Positions 1 through 7,300 of a stretch of DNA of 33,071 bases are shown here, one piece after another. The notes beneath the pieces were generated by a model. The model did no database searches. It was not told the origin of the DNA and was given only the letters and a program-made list of their open reading frames with translations. The position numbers and the translations under genes are program-made. This DNA is from Clostridia bacterium (GTDB taxonomy: Bacteria > Bacillota > Clostridia > Oscillospirales > Acutalibacteraceae), in contig JAFZUV010000005.1 of assembly GCA_017618135.1 (NCBI GenBank), positions 1 through 33,071 of the forward strand. Reading direction: 5' to 3'. Every line of letters starts with the position of its first letter. Position 1 is the first letter of the stretch.

Positions 1-359
<359 letters not shown>

Positions 360-692
360 TTGTATCTTAACGCCGAAGCGTTAAAACCTTTAGATAAGCT
401 TTTCAGCTCATTCTTACTTTATGCTGACGCATTCTCTTAATTCCAGATTTCTCAAAGAATCTCTTAGGGTCCTTATCTTTCTGTCGTTGTTTAATTTTCA
501 AGGTCCGCTTCTCTGCCCGGCTTTATCTGTTCATACGGGAGCTTCGATTGCGAGCAGTTTTGCTTTGCCGCTATAATCTTTTCCTCTCATATGTCCGCAA
601 TCCGGACTGACGGGGAAAGCCCTGTATATAGCTGTTTTTTACCGCTTTTCCTTGCCTCTCCCCTGCGCTCCCGCCTTTCAGGGCGCCCGATT
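360..692 (-). other. rRNA operon leader with processing stems
   Basis: This untranslated stretch lies between the rRNA promoter and the mature 16S 5' end. It holds a perfect 7-bp hairpin with a CGAA loop (367-384) just before the 16S gene, and a separated complementary pair AGATAAG/CTTATCT (392-398 with 472-478). Both fit the leader stems that RNase III uses to cut out 16S rRNA. A TTGAAAATTAAACAACGAC-like block near 486-504 resembles sequences often found in clostridial rRNA leaders. Short ORFs here are not believable genes. Confidence 0.7.
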
Positions 693-721
693 ATATTACC
701 ACATCCTATCCCCCTTGTCAA
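693..721 (-). promoter_or_regulatory. rRNA operon promoter with UP-like A-tract
   Basis: On the minus strand a perfect -35 TTGACA (721-716) is followed by a 17-bp spacer and -10 TAATAT (698-693). About 40 bp of A/T-rich sequence upstream (722-760, with several A runs) looks like an UP element. Position and strength fit the rrn promoter for the 16S gene. The leader would be about 330 nt. Confidence 0.85.
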
Positions 722-761
722 CACTTTTTTTCTACTTTTTTTAAAGTTTTTTAAGTTTAAA

Positions 762-785
762 TGCCCGGTGTTGTCACACCGGGCA
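762..785 (-). terminator. Terminator after the EamA-type transporter gene
   Basis: A 9-bp perfect GC-rich stem (TGCCCGGTG/CACCGGGCA) with a 6-nt loop is flanked by T/A tracts on both sides. It ends the minus-strand transporter transcript just before the rRNA promoter region. Confidence 0.8.
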
Positions 786-827
786 AAAAAGAGTCGTTTT
801 TATGTTTTTATGTCTTTCCGAACATTA

Positions 828-1790
828 TCAACCGGCAATCCCTTCTGAAACGCCGAGCGCCACTATACCTATAACAACGACCGCTACGCAGGCGTACTGC
901 GCCGCTTTCAGTTTCTCCTTTATAAATATACGGGCAAGTATTGCCGAAACAATACAGTATGACGCAACCATAGGCGCCGCCAAAACAGGCTTTGAAGCCA
1001 TGGCGTAGACATAAAATATCTGACCGCCCTCTTCGCAGAGCGCCGCAACGCCCTTAGTTCTTTCGCCTTTTGCAAACGGGTTATACACAGCGGTTTTGTT
1101 TTTTATATTCAGATAAACCCACGCGATGATACCCGCGGCAAAGAATGTAAGACCGTAAAGAATAAGCACATCAATTTCACCGAGTCCCAGTCCTGTTTTT
1201 TCGTCAAGAATAATTCCGTCCGCCGAGGTGCCAATCGTATCAAACACGCAGTATAAGACGGGGAACAAAAGCGCCAGCGCGCCGAAACGGTATTTTCTCT
1301 CCTCTTTTTTAAGCTCCCGCTCGGCGGAAGAAAGACGCTGCTCGACAACACCTAAGAATATGACTCCCAACACTATAAATACGGTTCCCGCAATATCGAG
1401 AGCCGAAAATTCTTCAAAAAATCCGCCCATTTGTCCCTTCAGAGAAAAGTAAACAAACATAGCGACCGCCGAAAACGCGCCCGAGGCGTTTTGCACCGGA
1501 GAAACAATCGAAACCTCTAAGTATCGAAGTCCGGCATAGCCGATAACCATTGAAATTATGTAGCAAAGCGAAGCAGGTGAATACCTGACCGCGTTAGTTA
1601 TAAGCGAAGATACCGAAAACTTCGTTTCCGAAAAGGGCATAAGCACGAACGCAAAAGCTCCCATAACAAGGCCGACCCAAATGCCTGTTTTAAGGTGAGA
1701 ATACCTGTCGCTCTCGTCCGTTCCCTTTTTATAAAATAAATCTGCGGCGCCCCAAAAGAGCATACACGCCAACGATAATATAAACCACAT
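828..1790 (-). CDS. EamA/DMT-family transporter
   Basis: A 320-aa, very hydrophobic protein with about ten predicted membrane helices in two similar halves. It starts with a WFILSLACMLFWGAADLFYKK helix typical of the drug/metabolite transporter (EamA) superfamily. A charged loop near residues 150-168 (rich in E, K and R) separates the halves. DMT proteins are inner-membrane exporters or importers of small metabolites; the substrate cannot be read from sequence. The ATG at 1790 has a GTGAGGC ribosome site. The gene follows parB by 50 bp on the same strand and ends at the terminator at 762-785, so it is probably the last gene of a parA-parB-transporter transcript. Confidence 0.85.
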   Translation of the reverse strand: MWFILSLACMLFWGAADLFYKKGTDESDRYSHLKTGIWVGLVMGAFAFVLMPFSETKFSVSSLITNAVRYSPASLCYIISMVIGYAGLRYLEVSIVSPVQNASGAFSAVAMFVYFSLKGQMGGFFEEFSALDIAGTVFIVLGVIFLGVVEQRLSSAERELKKEERKYRFGALALLFPVLYCVFDTIGTSADGIILDEKTGLGLGEIDVLILYGLTFFAAGIIAWVYLNIKNKTAVYNPFAKGERTKGVAALCEEGGQIFYVYAMASKPVLAAPMVASYCIVSAILARIFIKEKLKAAQYACVAVVVIGIVALGVSEGIAG

Positions 1791-1811
1791 AAAATATGCC
1801 TCACAATAACC

Positions 1812-1833
1812 GGTACGATGTGGACGTCGTACC
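1812..1833. other. Intergenic hairpin between parB and the transporter gene
   Basis: A perfect 7-bp inverted repeat (GGTACGA/TCGTACC) with an 8-nt loop lies in the 50-bp gap between parB and the transporter gene. It lacks a T-run, so it is more likely an mRNA stability or attenuation element than a full terminator. Confidence 0.45.
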
Positions 1834-1840
1834 CTACATT

Positions 1841-2692
1841 TTATTTTTCTTCATCTGACAGCCTGCGTGCAAAACCGGCAAGCTCGTCCTTTGAGTAAAA
1901 CTCCAGCGTTATCGTACCTTTGCCGCCTTCTTTCGGTTTTATGTTAACCTTGCGGTGCAAGGTCTTTTTAAGCGCTATGGCGACTTCTTCATAGAAGGTG
2001 TCTTTCGGAAGCTGTCGCGCCTTCGGCTTTTTCTCATTGGTACGCGCCATTCTTTCAAGCTCTCTTACCGAAGCGCCTTTTATAGCCTCCGCAAGCATTT
2101 GCAGACGCAGTCCGTCGTTACCGACGACCGACAAAAGCGCCCTCGCGTGACCTGCGGTGATTTTGCCTTCAGACAGCGCCTTTTGTTCCTCGTCGCTCAG
2201 ATTTAAAAGCCGAAGAGCGTTAGCAACCGTAGTCCGCGCTTTGCCTACCGTTTTTGCCGCTTGTTCTTGAGTAAATGAAAACTCATCAATAAGGGTTTTA
2301 TAACCTCTTGCCTCTTCTATGGGATTTAAATCCTCCCTTTGAAGGTTCTCGATAAGAGCGGTTTCATAATACCCTTTATCGTCAAGCTCTTTTATTATTA
2401 CCGGCACTGTTGACAGCCCCGCCATACGGCAGGCGCGCCACCGCCGCTCACCCGCCACTATCTGATATGTACCCCCCGCGACAGGGCGGACAACTATCGG
2501 CTGAATAAGCCCGTGCTCGGAAATACTGTCCGCCAGAGAGGCGAGCGCTTCCTCATCGAAATCTTTTCGCGGCTGGTTTTTGTTAGGCTCAATTTCCGAA
2601 AGCCTGAGTTCAACCGCACCGGCCGTATCCACCGCATTTTCATCGAAAAGTCCTTCAAGACCTCTGCCGAGTCCTTTTTTTGCCGCACTCAT
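1841..2692 (-). CDS. parB: ParB/Spo0J chromosome partitioning protein
   Basis: A 283-aa ParB-family protein. It has the N-terminal GLGRGLEGLF box (residues 7-16), the CTP-binding ParB core with GERRWRA (81-87) and ENLQREDLNPIEEA (115-128), a helix-turn-helix around 141-162 that reads parS, and a C-terminal dimerisation region. ParB loads at parS, slides as a CTP clamp and recruits SMC for chromosome segregation. The ATG at 2692 lies 3 bp after the parA stop. The length is normal for Spo0J-type proteins. Two matching parS sites are present at 3990 and 5910. Confidence 0.96.
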   Translation of the reverse strand: MSAAKKGLGRGLEGLFDENAVDTAGAVELRLSEIEPNKNQPRKDFDEEALASLADSISEHGLIQPIVVRPVAGGTYQIVAGERRWRACRMAGLSTVPVIIKELDDKGYYETALIENLQREDLNPIEEARGYKTLIDEFSFTQEQAAKTVGKARTTVANALRLLNLSDEEQKALSEGKITAGHARALLSVVGNDGLRLQMLAEAIKGASVRELERMARTNEKKPKARQLPKDTFYEEVAIALKKTLHRKVNIKPKEGGKGTITLEFYSKDELAGFARRLSDEEK

Positions 2693-2695
2693 ATT

Positions 2696-3466
2696 TTATG
2701 TCCTCCGGTTTTTCTTTAAAAATTCTTTTGCCAGGTCGTTGTACGCGGCGGCACCCTTACTGCGCCCGTCATAGTATTGTATCGGTTTTCCGTGACTCGG
2801 AGCCTCCGAAAGACGAACCGCGCGCGGTATTGCCGACTTGTAAAGCTTGTCCGCAAAATACCTTTTCAGCTCGCTGACAACCTGATTTGTAAGATTGAGA
2901 CGCGCATCATACATAGTAAGTACTATCCCCTCTATTTCAAGTGTGGGGTTATAAAGTCGCTTTACCTGGCGAACAGAGGATATAAGTTGGGAAAGCCCCT
3001 CAAGCGCATAATACTCGCACTGAATAGGAACAAGAACGGTATCGGCGGCCGTAAGCGCGTTTATGGTTATAAGTCCGAGCGACGGCGGACAGTCCAAAAT
3101 TATGTAATCGTATTTTTCTCTGACCGCCGAAAGCGCGATTTTGAGCCGTGATTCCCTGTGCTTTACCTCAATTAAATCAATCTCCGCCGCTGCAAGGTTC
3201 ATAGACGACGGTATTATATCAACATTTTTAAAGTCCGTGGGCTTTATTGCCGCAACGGCAGACACATTGCCCAAAAGCAATTCATAGCTGGTCGCTTCGG
3301 TTCCTTTTTTGCTTATTCCGTAACCGCTTGTAGTATTTCCCTGAGGATCCACATCAACCAGCAGAACCCTTTTGCCGAGCAACCCTATGCCCGCGGAGAG
3401 GTTTACCGCCGTTGTCGTTTTTCCAACGCCGCCCTTTTGATTGACTATCGCTATCAGTTTTCCCAA
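2696..3466 (-). CDS. parA: ParA/Soj partitioning ATPase
   Basis: A 256-aa ParA/MinD-type Walker ATPase with the deviant Walker A motif KGGVGKTT (residues 11-18), the LDCPPSLGLI motif typical of the family, and the usual C-terminal helix. It works with ParB in chromosome segregation and, as Soj in Bacillus, in control of DnaA. I chose TTG at 3466 as start because GGAGGAAGAGC precedes it and the product then begins MGKLIAIVNQKGG, as in homologues. An upstream in-frame TTG at 3496 has no ribosome site. It is the first gene of the parA-parB unit. Confidence 0.95.
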   Translation of the reverse strand: MGKLIAIVNQKGGVGKTTTAVNLSAGIGLLGKRVLLVDVDPQGNTTSGYGISKKGTEATSYELLLGNVSAVAAIKPTDFKNVDIIPSSMNLAAAEIDLIEVKHRESRLKIALSAVREKYDYIILDCPPSLGLITINALTAADTVLVPIQCEYYALEGLSQLISSVRQVKRLYNPTLEIEGIVLTMYDARLNLTNQVVSELKRYFADKLYKSAIPRAVRLSEAPSHGKPIQYYDGRSKGAAAYNDLAKEFLKKNRRT

Positions 3467-3537
3467 AGCTCTTCCTCCATACTGCGCAAAGCTCAAACTT
3501 TAGATGTATAAACAATACAGTCGTATGTTAAAATTAT

Positions 3538-3578
3538 ATAATAATAACCGGCGGAGCGGATCCGCCGGTTATTATTAT
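3538..3578. terminator. Very long perfect stem-loop terminator after spoVAE
   Basis: An 18-bp perfect stem (left arm 3538-3555, right arm 3561-3578) with a GC-rich upper part (CCGGCGGA/TCCGCCGG), an A/T-rich base and a 5-nt loop. It lies between the end of spoVAE (3613) and the start of parA (3466), so it should end the rarA-PH-PH-spoVAE transcript and insulate parAB. The A/T-rich base makes it able to work in both directions. Confidence 0.85.
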
Positions 3579-3612
3579 AACAACAATGCTTCTAAAAGTA
3601 AACGATTTTATG

Positions 3613-3972
3613 TTATTTCTCTTTTGATTTGAATATAAAAGACATTATCAGCCCGGAACAAACTGCTGTTGCAAGCCCCGAAGCGGTTGCCGTAAACCCA
3701 CCGGTAACGGCTCCTATGAGTCCCTGTTCATCGACTGCCTTTTTAACCCCTTGACTCAGCGCGTACCCGAACCCGGTAATCGGCACCGTTGCGCCGGCCC
3801 CGGCAAACTCCGCTAACGGTTTGTACACTCCTATTCCTCCGAGAAAAACACCGGCAACGACAAAAGCGGTCAGTATTCTGGCCGGAGTCAGCTTGGTATA
3901 ATCAATCAGCACTTGTCCTATAAGACATAGCGTTCCGCCAATCAAAAAAGCCCAAAGACACTTAAAAATCAT
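3613..3972 (-). CDS. spoVAE: SpoVAE-type stage V sporulation membrane protein
   Basis: A 119-aa membrane protein with the SpoVAC/SpoVAEb signature: the LxxGQVLIDYTKLTPARIL segment, the GGIGVYKPLAEFAGAGATVPITGFG block and the GGFTATASGLA motif. SpoVA proteins form the channel that moves calcium-dipicolinate into the forespore and out at germination. The ATG at 3972 is preceded by AGAGGTG; a GTG at 3981 overlaps that ribosome site and is less likely. The gene stands apart from other spoVA genes and follows two PH-domain genes by about 60 bp. No obvious sigma-G promoter was seen upstream. Several membrane helices are predicted. Confidence 0.9.
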   Translation of the reverse strand: MIFKCLWAFLIGGTLCLIGQVLIDYTKLTPARILTAFVVAGVFLGGIGVYKPLAEFAGAGATVPITGFGYALSQGVKKAVDEQGLIGAVTGGFTATASGLATAVCSGLIMSFIFKSKEK

Positions 3973-3989
3973 ACTTTTCACCTCTTTAT

Positions 3990-4005
3990 TGTTTCACATG
4001 AAACA
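3990..4005. promoter_or_regulatory. parS site 1
   Basis: The 16-bp palindrome TGTTTCACATGAAACA matches the ParB/Spo0J binding consensus (TGTTNCACGTGAAACA) at all positions but one. It lies between the PH-domain gene and spoVAE, close to parAB. The same sequence occurs at 5910-5925. Confidence 0.92.
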
Positions 4006-4035
4006 ACGCTATAAGTATACCCGGACATTTGATGT

Positions 4036-5469
4036 TTATTCATCTGTGCCAAACTCTTGCCGTACAAAATCAAGAGTTTTTCGGTAATCAATGTTGCGCA
4101 CTTTGACCTTATCCGCACTCTCGGAGCAAACCGTTATCTCTGCCTTACATGTATTGTATCGGCGGTCTGCCGGAGTTCTTATTATCTTTATCTCGCCGAT
4201 TCTTTGCTTGTCACAGTAAAGCTCTCTTGTGGTCAGACCAAAAAATCCGAACGCAGAAACACTCTTGGATATGCACAGTTTGCCCGTTTTATAGCTCAAA
4301 AAGCAGAGGTTCCCATAGTAAACTATAACCGCCATAACGACTATGCCGCTTGCAACAAAGAAACGAAGAACCGACGGAAAACATATTGACATCGCCGTCG
4401 TAAAGCATATGTCTATCGCGGCGGCAAAGCGCGCCGGCCATAAAGCGCGTAAAGCGTTTGTTTTTGTACGCTCTGCCCGAATCGGTACCGCTTTGGGGCA
4501 TAGAAACGGAAAATATGCTCTGAATTGATTTTTAATCCGAAACCGACGCGCGGCGGGCACTATTATTGCTTTTTCGCCTTTTTTATCCCCGTATCCTCCG
4601 ACCGCAGCCCGCATAGAAAACAATCCAAACGCACGCATCAACGGCGTTTGCTCTATACAGACATCGTTAACCGCAGATTTTTTGAATATGACGCGGCGCC
4701 GGGATATAACGCCGTATTCCACCTCCGCTTTTTTCTCGCCGATACGCAATCGAAATCCAAGCATTCTTATAAAGCCTATCACAAACGACAAAGCATATCC
4801 GAATATCAGCGTTACCGTTATTACATTGACTATTGGCGGAAAGTATGCGTCAAACCGTGCAGAAGCCCGGTTAATTTCATCAAAAAGGATACGAGAGAGC
4901 GCTATTCCGAGAATTTTGCCCGAATTGTTAATTATGGGCACACCAACAAGCAGACCGGTTATGGCAGACGATGTTGCCGCGGCGAAAATCGCCGACTTAA
5001 ACGCATTGAACCGCACAGCGACACGGTTTTCTTCGCCGTAAAGAAATTTTGACATCTCCACAGCATCGTTCAGCCGCAGTTTGAACGAAAAGTCGGTTTT
5101 TCCTGAAGCTCCGGCTTCGGTATTCACCTTATATGTTCCTGACGCAAACATCAAATCGAATATTCCGCGCTCAAACGAAACGCAGGACAATCGCTCCTTT
5201 TTGATAACAGCCACCGACTTTATTAAAAATCCTTTTTGAATAACCAGTTTTTTATCGTCTATCACTACCTTAAAAGAGCGGAAGCTCAAAAATGACAAAA
5301 CTCCGACGACAGCAAACGCTGCTATTTCGAGGGTCAATACTCCGGTGATACGACCGGTAATAAAATACTGCAAAACTCCCTTAACCACCGGCAAAACAAG
5401 CACAAATAAAAAAGGTTTCATAATGTTTATCATCATCAGCGGATGCGCGACATAGGTTCTCTCAAGCAT
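4036..5469 (-). CDS. Membrane protein with bacterial PH (DUF304, YdbT-like) domains
   Basis: A 477-aa protein with repeated units made of a pair of hydrophobic helices followed by a beta-rich bPH_2 (DUF304) module. The layout resembles Bacillus YdbT. The first unit has helices near 15-65 followed by VVIDDKKLVIQKGFL. A second unit begins after the membrane pair near 165-240 (EKKAEVEYGVISRRRVIFKKSAVNDVCIEQTPLMRAFGL, typical of the family), and a third pair lies near 345-400. The function is not established; YdbS/YdbT-type proteins have been linked to resistance to antimicrobial peptides. The ATG at 5469 overlaps the TGA of the upstream gene (TGATG), which indicates translational coupling. An in-frame GTG lies one codon earlier. 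Confidence 0.8.
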   Translation of the reverse strand: MLERTYVAHPLMMINIMKPFLFVLVLPVVKGVLQYFITGRITGVLTLEIAAFAVVGVLSFLSFRSFKVVIDDKKLVIQKGFLIKSVAVIKKERLSCVSFERGIFDLMFASGTYKVNTEAGASGKTDFSFKLRLNDAVEMSKFLYGEENRVAVRFNAFKSAIFAAATSSAITGLLVGVPIINNSGKILGIALSRILFDEINRASARFDAYFPPIVNVITVTLIFGYALSFVIGFIRMLGFRLRIGEKKAEVEYGVISRRRVIFKKSAVNDVCIEQTPLMRAFGLFSMRAAVGGYGDKKGEKAIIVPAARRFRIKNQFRAYFPFLCPKAVPIRAERTKTNALRALWPARFAAAIDICFTTAMSICFPSVLRFFVASGIVVMAVIVYYGNLCFLSYKTGKLCISKSVSAFGFFGLTTRELYCDKQRIGEIKIIRTPADRRYNTCKAEITVCSESADKVKVRNIDYRKTLDFVRQEFGTDE

Positions 5470-5894
5470 CACACTTCACCGCCGATACTGAAAATCAGGC
5501 GGTCTGCCTCCGCCGCATCAATTTCGGGAATCAGAACCGCGGTCCGCGCCGCACGAAGCGTTATCCCTTTAAGCCTCATAACGCGTGCCAGCGGTGTTGA
5601 AAATCCACCCGCAAAAACCAGCCGCTTAAACGGCATAATATGCGAGGTGTTTATAAATACGCCGCGGGTAACAACAACGGCGTTTTTCCCGACAAAAATC
5701 TTATATTTTTTAAAGAATGCAGGGAGATACCAAAAAACCGACGCGCCGCCAAGCATTACAGAAACAGCCGTAGGAATATACATATATGCGTTGTATCTTG
5801 ACAACAGGCAAAAAAGAACGGCAAGAATAAAAAATGCCGTCCCCGTTCTTATCTGCCATAAAGTGCGCGTTTTGGCGCCCGTACCGAATTCCAT
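5469..5894 (-). CDS. Small bacterial PH-domain membrane protein (YdbS-like)
   Basis: A 141-aa protein with two membrane helices near residues 17-60 followed by one bPH_2/DUF304 domain (KIFVGKNAVVVTRGVFINTSHIMPFKRL, the family's turn before the RLxRIxxV-type strand). Small YdbS-like and large YdbT-like proteins are normally encoded as a pair, as here. The ATG at 5894 has GGCGGTGA upstream. The stop overlaps the start of the larger partner. A parS site lies in its 36-bp leader, between rarA and this gene. The pair probably forms a membrane complex; its molecular role is unknown. Confidence 0.8.
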   Translation of the reverse strand: MEFGTGAKTRTLWQIRTGTAFFILAVLFCLLSRYNAYMYIPTAVSVMLGGASVFWYLPAFFKKYKIFVGKNAVVVTRGVFINTSHIMPFKRLVFAGGFSTPLARVMRLKGITLRAARTAVLIPEIDAAEADRLIFSIGGEV

Positions 5895-5909
5895 AACATC
5901 ACCGCCGCA

Positions 5910-5925
5910 TGTTTCACATGAAACA
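5910..5925. promoter_or_regulatory. parS site 2
   Basis: An identical 16-bp TGTTTCACATGAAACA palindrome to that at 3990, one mismatch from the ParB consensus. It lies in the short gap between rarA and the PH-domain pair, 1.9 kb from the first site. Confidence 0.92.
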
Positions 5926-5930
5926 TTACC

Positions 5931-7190
5931 TTATTTCTTTATATTGTTCCAATACTCACCGATTTTTCGCTCAACCTTGTTATCGCCGTAGGTATAATAG
6001 CGGCGGTTTTTCAGATTGTCCGGAAGATATTGCTGGTTAACATAATGCATCGGGTAGTCGTGAGGATACAAATAGTTCTGCCCCTTTTGCACGGCACCCT
6101 CACCGTCAAAATGCTTATTCTGAAGCCGGCGCGGAATATCGCCGGTGTTTCCGCTTTCAACATCCGCCATAGCCGAATTTATCGCCATATACGCCGAATT
6201 GGATTTTGGAGCCGTCGCCACCGCTATAACGGCGTTCGCAAGCGGTATCCGAGCCTCCGGCAAACCCACCTGGAGAGCCGTGTCCACAGCCGCCTTAACT
6301 ATCGGTATTATCTGGGGATATGCCAATCCTACATCCTCGTTTGCGCACACCAGCAATCTACGGCAGGCGCTCGGCAAATCACCGGCCGCAAGCAGTCGTG
6401 CAAGATAATAAATCGCCGCGTCCGGGTCAGAACCGCGCATTGATTTTTGATACGCCGAAATGATGTCATAATGTTCGTCGCCCTCGCGGTCGTACCTGAC
6501 CGAATTGCCGGCGAGTATCTGTTCGACAACATCGTCACTTATAGTGCTCTTATCGGCCCCTATAGTTAACATAAAGCACAGCTCTAACATATTCAAAGCG
6601 CGGCGCACATCACCCGCCGCCGCACGGGCAATTTTTGCCTTGTTCTCTTCGCTGACAGTAATTTCCCCGCCGTTTTCCTCGCCAAGCTTTTTCACGGCCC
6701 GCCCGAGCAGCTCTTCAATATCCGTCGAGCTGAGAGTCTTAAATTCAAACACGGTAGAGCGGCTTAAAATCGCATTATACACATAAAAATAAGGATTTTC
6801 GGTAGTCGAGGCAATGAGCGTTATATCGCCGTTCTCGATATAAGAGAGTAATATCTGCTGTTGCTTCTTGTTAAAATACTGTATTTCGTCAAGATATAGA
6901 AGTATACCGTTTTCAGCTTCTATGCCGCCTATACTGCTTACTATCTCTTTAATATCGGCTGTTGAGGCGGTCGTGGCGTTCAAATAGCACAGCTTTTTAC
7001 CGCTTTTTTTTGCAATTATTTTTGCGACCGTAGTTTTTCCGACCCCTGAGGGACCGTAAAAAATAAGGTTAGGTGTATCGCCCGACTCTATTATGCGCCT
7101 TAATATCCTGCCCTCGCCAATAAGATGCTTTTGCCCCGCAACCTCGTCTAAAGTTTCCGGTCTTATTCTATCCGCCAGCGGTGACGACAT
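5931..7190 (-). CDS. rarA: RarA/MgsA replication-associated AAA+ ATPase
   Basis: A 419-aa AAA+ protein of the RarA/MgsA/WRNIP1 family. It begins SSPLADRIRPETLDEVAGQ, has Walker A GPSGVGKTT (46-54), Walker B LYLDEIQ (about 97-103), sensor 1 STTENPYF, and the C-terminal RarA domain with the LPDNLKNRRYY-type ending. RarA acts at stalled forks and in recombination-dependent repair. ATG 7190 was chosen because AGGAGGGG precedes it and the product matches family starts; the open frame continues 20 codons upstream without a ribosome site. It is the first gene of a likely four-gene transcript running to the terminator at 3538-3578. Confidence 0.93.
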   Translation of the reverse strand: MSSPLADRIRPETLDEVAGQKHLIGEGRILRRIIESGDTPNLIFYGPSGVGKTTVAKIIAKKSGKKLCYLNATTASTADIKEIVSSIGGIEAENGILLYLDEIQYFNKKQQQILLSYIENGDITLIASTTENPYFYVYNAILSRSTVFEFKTLSSTDIEELLGRAVKKLGEENGGEITVSEENKAKIARAAAGDVRRALNMLELCFMLTIGADKSTISDDVVEQILAGNSVRYDREGDEHYDIISAYQKSMRGSDPDAAIYYLARLLAAGDLPSACRRLLVCANEDVGLAYPQIIPIVKAAVDTALQVGLPEARIPLANAVIAVATAPKSNSAYMAINSAMADVESGNTGDIPRRLQNKHFDGEGAVQKGQNYLYPHDYPMHYVNQQYLPDNLKNRRYYTYGDNKVERKIGEYWNNIKK

Positions 7191-7218
7191 ATTCTCCCCT
7201 CCTAATAAGTATGTGCTT

Positions 7219-7247
7219 ATTTTACTATATATTTCAGTCTTTTTCAA
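7219..7247 (-). promoter_or_regulatory. rarA promoter
   Basis: Minus-strand -35 TTGAAA (7247-7242), 17-bp spacer, -10 TAAAAT (7224-7219). The expected start lies about 20 nt before the rarA ribosome site. The -10 region overlaps a short imperfect palindrome (AATAAG/CTTATT, 7204-7221). No clear sigma-A promoter was seen for the divergent plus-strand flippase gene. Confidence 0.7.
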
Positions 7248-7300
7248 CATATTAAAACATATAAATAGTATGCATTTGGAAATCTCGCCCGGAGGTCAAT

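Noticed and set aside
591-1008. Short plus-strand frames near the rRNA promoter
   Set aside because: They overlap the rRNA leader, promoter, terminator or the transporter gene on the other strand.
2777-3151. 124-aa plus-strand frame
   Set aside because: Shadow of the parA gene on the other strand.
4525-5052. 175-aa plus-strand frame
   Set aside because: Antisense shadow of the large PH-domain gene, which has family-like sequence and coupled start.
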